From NCBI GenBank assembly GCA_934716785.1, contig CAKUYM010000271.1, forward strand, positions 1 to 6,049: a stretch of 6,049 bases of DNA, given 5' to 3'. The position numbers and the translations under genes were made by a program. Below the pieces are notes generated by a model. The model did no database searches, was not told the origin of the DNA, and worked only from the letters and a program-made list of their open reading frames with translations. Origin of the DNA: an uncultured Bacteroides sp. (GTDB taxonomy: Bacteria > Bacteroidota > Bacteroidia > Bacteroidales > Bacteroidaceae). How positions within the stretch are numbered: the first letter of the stretch is position 1; each line of letters begins with the position of its first letter. This document shows positions 3,643 through 6,049 of the stretch, piece by piece.

Positions 3643-6049
3643 TTAGTCTTTCGCCACATTTACAAATAGTGAAAAGTCATCAAAGCTGAGTTCAGTTCCG
3701 TCTTTCACTTCATCCACAAGTTCTAAAGATGTGCCTAAAACCTGGTTACAAATATAAGTATTATATTCATTTACCGCATCATCTGTTTGCGTATTTTTCG
3801 AGATTGTTATTTTTATTTTGTCTGTAATCTCAAAACCGCTCGATTTACGTATATTCTGGATACGGTTCACCAATTCGCGGGCAATACCCTCACGACGCAA
3901 CTCCTCGGTTACGGTCACCTCAAGCGCCACGGTCAGCTTGCCTTCATTGGCAACCAGCCATCCCGGAATGTCTTCGCTGAAGATTTCTACATCGGCCGTT
4001 TCGATAACAGCTTCCGCACCATCCAGATTCAGCGTGTACTTTCCGTTCTTTTCCAGTTCGGCGATTGCTTCCTGTGACATCCCGGCTACGGCAGCAGCAA
4101 CGGCTTTCATCTGTTTGCCAAATTTCGGGCCCAATTTCTTGAAGTCACACTTCACCTTCTTCACCAATATACCGGCAGCACCATCCACGAACTTGACTTC
4201 CTTGACATTCACTTCATTCATAATCAAGTTCTTCACAGCTTCGATATGATTTTTCTGTTCTTCGTCCACCACCGGAACCATGATACACTGCAACGGCTGG
4301 CGAACCTTGATGTTCACTTTACGACGCAATGCCAACACCATAGACGTCACATCCTGCGCCATCTGCATACGAGCTTCCAGTTCCTTGTCTATCATTTCTT
4401 CCTTACATTCAGGGAATTTGGCCAAGTGTACGGATACCACCTTATCACGTCCTGTCACAGCTATCAAGTCCGTATACAGGCGGTCTGCATAGAACGGTGA
4501 AATCGGAGCCATCAGTTTGGCTACAGTTTCAAGACAGGTGTACAGTGTCTGATATGCAGACAACTTATCCTGAGTGAATTCACCACCCCAGAAACGTTTA
4601 CGGTTCAGGCGGACATACCAGTTGGACAGATTATCGTTCACAAAGTCAGAAATCAAACGACCAGCCTTTGTCGGTTCATATTCATTATAGCAAGTATCCA
4701 CCTCTTTAATCAAAGAGTTCAATACGGACAATATCCAACGGTCGATTTCCGGACGTTCAGCCAACGGCACATCGGCTTCTTTATATTCAAAACCGTCCAC
4801 ATTGGCATAAAGCGCAAAGAACGAATACGTATTATACAAAGTACCGAAGAACTTGCGGCGAACCTCTTCCACTCCGTCCATATCAAACTTCAGGTTATCC
4901 CATGGAGAAGAGTTGGTTATCATATACCAACGCAACGGGTCGGAACCGTACTTTTCGATTGTAGAGAACGGATCGACAGCGTTGTTCAGACGCTTTGACA
5001 TCTTGTTGCCGTTCTTGTCAAGCACCAATCCATTGGAAACCACAGCCTTGTATGCCACGCTGTCAAACACCATAGTGGCGATAGCATGCAGAGTAAAGAA
5101 CCAACCGCGTGTCTGGTCCACCCCTTCCGCGATAAAGTCGGCAGGATACACCATACGTTTATCCAACTGTTCCTTATTTTCGAACGGATAATGAATCTGC
5201 GCATAAGGCATAGCGCCCGAATCAAACCAAACATCGATCAAATCCGACTCACGCTTCATCGGCTGTCCGTCTTTCGATACCAATATGACATCATCCACAT
5301 AAGGACGGTGGAGGTCGATCTTATCATAATTTTCCTCGGTATATTCGCCCGGAACAAACCCTTTCTCCTTGTACGGATTGGATTTCATAAATCCGGCAGC
5401 TACCGATTTCTCTATTTCATTATAAAGTTCTTCTACAGACTCGATACACTTTTCATCCGTACCGTCTTCCGTGCGCCAGATAGGCAACGGAGTACCCCAA
5501 TAGCGCGAACGGCTCAAGTTCCAGTCATTCAGATTCTCCAACCACTTACCGAAACGGCCTGTTCCGGTAGATTCCGGTTTCCAGTTGATGGTCTTGTTCA
5601 GTTCCATCATACGTTCCTTGCAAGCCGTAGAGCGGATAAACCAGCTATCCAGCGGATAATAAAGCACCGGTTTGTCCGTACGCCAGCAATGCGGATAGTT
5701 GTGAACATGTTTTTCTATCTTGAAAGCCTGATTGTTTGCTTTCATCATCATGGCGATGACAATATCCAGAGATTCGGCAGCTTGTGCGGCTTTTTCATCA
5801 TACTTGCCGTCTACTGTAAACTGAGGATCGTAGGCATTTTTTACCCATGAGCCCTGATAATCTTTATATTTGTCAACGTCTACACATTCTTTTACGAAAG
5901 CTTCGTCCAGTTCGTCCAGCAGATAGAATTTACCTGTCAGGTCCACCATCGGACGAGTTTCGCCCTTCTTGTTTATCATAAACAGTGACGGGATTCCTGC
6001 AGCACGTGCCACGTTCGCGTCGTCCGCACCAAATGTCGGTGCAATGTGA
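3643..6049 (-). CDS. ileS: Isoleucyl-tRNA synthetase, N-terminal part outside window
   Basis: This class I synthetase charges tRNA-Ile with isoleucine and edits mischarged valine. About 801 codons are visible. The frame stays open to the right edge (upstream of 6012 it reads HIAPTFGADDAN), so the GTG at 6012 is internal and the HIGH-motif region is missing. Visible in order are the end of the CP1 editing domain (GADD near 6019-6030), PHCWRTDKPV (about 5670-5700), LSRSRYWGTPLP (about 5483-5518), GVDQTRGWFFTLHA, and the ATP-binding KMSKR loop (5004-4990). The anticodon-binding helical domain follows (from about 4750), then a C-terminal extension (about 4250-3643) resembling DUF5915. No CxxC pairs occur near the C-terminus, so the zinc finger of E. 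coli-type IleRS is absent. KMSKR-LNN rather than KMSKS-LGN, together with this C-terminus, suggests the eukaryote-like clade 2 enzyme. It is the most upstream visible gene of the minus-strand series; its promoter is outside the window. Confidence 0.97.
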   Translation of the reverse strand, partial: HIAPTFGADDANVARAAGIPSLFMINKKGETRPMVDLTGKFYLLDELDEAFVKECVDVDKYKDYQGSWVKNAYDPQFTVDGKYDEKAAQAAESLDIVIAMMMKANNQAFKIEKHVHNYPHCWRTDKPVLYYPLDSWFIRSTACKERMMELNKTINWKPESTGTGRFGKWLENLNDWNLSRSRYWGTPLPIWRTEDGTDEKCIESVEELYNEIEKSVAAGFMKSNPYKEKGFVPGEYTEENYDKIDLHRPYVDDVILVSKDGQPMKRESDLIDVWFDSGAMPYAQIHYPFENKEQLDKRMVYPADFIAEGVDQTRGWFFTLHAIATMVFDSVAYKAVVSNGLVLDKNGNKMSKRLNNAVDPFSTIEKYGSDPLRWYMITNSSPWDNLKFDMDGVEEVRRKFFGTLYNTYSFFALYANVDGFEYKEADVPLAERPEIDRWILSVLNSLIKEVDTCYNEYEPTKAGRLISDFVNDNLSNWYVRLNRKRFWGGEFTQDKLSAYQTLYTCLETVAKLMAPISPFYADRLYTDLIAVTGRDKVVSVHLAKFPECKEEMIDKELEARMQMAQDVTSMVLALRRKVNIKVRQPLQCIMVPVVDEEQKNHIEAVKNLIMNEVNVKEVKFVDGAAGILVKKVKCDFKKLGPKFGKQMKAVAAAVAGMSQEAIAELEKNGKYTLNLDGAEAVIETADVEIFSEDIPGWLVANEGKLTVALEVTVTEELRREGIARELVNRIQNIRKSSGFEITDKIKITISKNTQTDDAVNEYNTYICNQVLGTSLELVDEVKDGTELSFDDFSLFVNVAKD

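Noticed and set aside
5086..5850. A 254-residue plus-strand open frame opposite ileS
   Set aside because: It is antisense to highly conserved synthetase sequence, is full of residues typical of a reverse-strand shadow (R, H, F, I runs), and has no recognisable motif or promoter.
1..6049. Mobile element, CRISPR array, toxin-antitoxin pair or tRNA/rRNA gene
   Set aside because: I looked on both strands for transposase-like frames, regular spaced repeats, small paired genes and tRNA-like cloverleaf sequence, and found none. The coding density is filled by housekeeping genes.

Overview
The window looks like a chromosomal housekeeping segment from a Bacteroides-type member of the Bacteroidales. 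Three things point that way. The divergent intergenic region carries the Bacteroides vegetative promoter -7 sequence TAnnTTTG. There are no strong Shine-Dalgarno sites, and starts sit in AT-rich leaders. The protein families are also typical: a DUF4296-like lipoprotein beside lspA, a DksA-like protein that has lost most zinc cysteines, a long LspA, and an isoleucyl-tRNA synthetase with a KMSKR signature. Species cannot be fixed from sequence reading alone.

Layout, left to right. Positions 1-89 (minus strand) hold the first 29 codons of a lipoprotein gene that runs off the left edge; it is probably the outer-membrane assembly (BamA/TamA-like) lipoprotein often found here. Positions 90-234 are a divergent promoter region. 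Positions 235-1002 (plus) encode a SpoU/TrmH-family RNA 2'-O-methyltransferase. From 953 to the right edge every gene is on the minus strand, in the transcription order ileS (3' two thirds only) -> DksA-like regulator -> lspA -> DUF4296-like lipoprotein -> small protein resembling the N-terminal part of amidohydrolases. The last gene ends inside the 3' end of the methyltransferase gene, a 50-bp tail-to-tail overlap.

The minus-strand genes form a plausible operon. The ileS-dksA-like gap is 35 bp, lspA and the lipoprotein gene overlap by 8 bp, and the last gap is about 75 bp. The one larger gap (98 bp, between the DksA-like gene and lspA) contains a perfect 13-bp inverted repeat embedded in a cluster of AGCTAC/GTAGCT units. 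It could fold as an intercistronic hairpin, or it could be a dispersed repeat. The functional themes are translation (IleRS, rRNA/tRNA methylation), transcriptional control (DksA-like) and lipoprotein maturation (LspA next to one lipoprotein substrate gene, with a second lipoprotein gene divergently placed).

I see no mobile element, CRISPR array, tRNA/rRNA gene, phage gene or defence cassette, and nothing I would call a new system. The points most worth a second look are the repeat/hairpin upstream of lspA, the hydrolase-like protein without the expected metal-ligand histidines, the zinc-ligand loss in the DksA-like protein, and the hidden lipoprotein start at the left edge.
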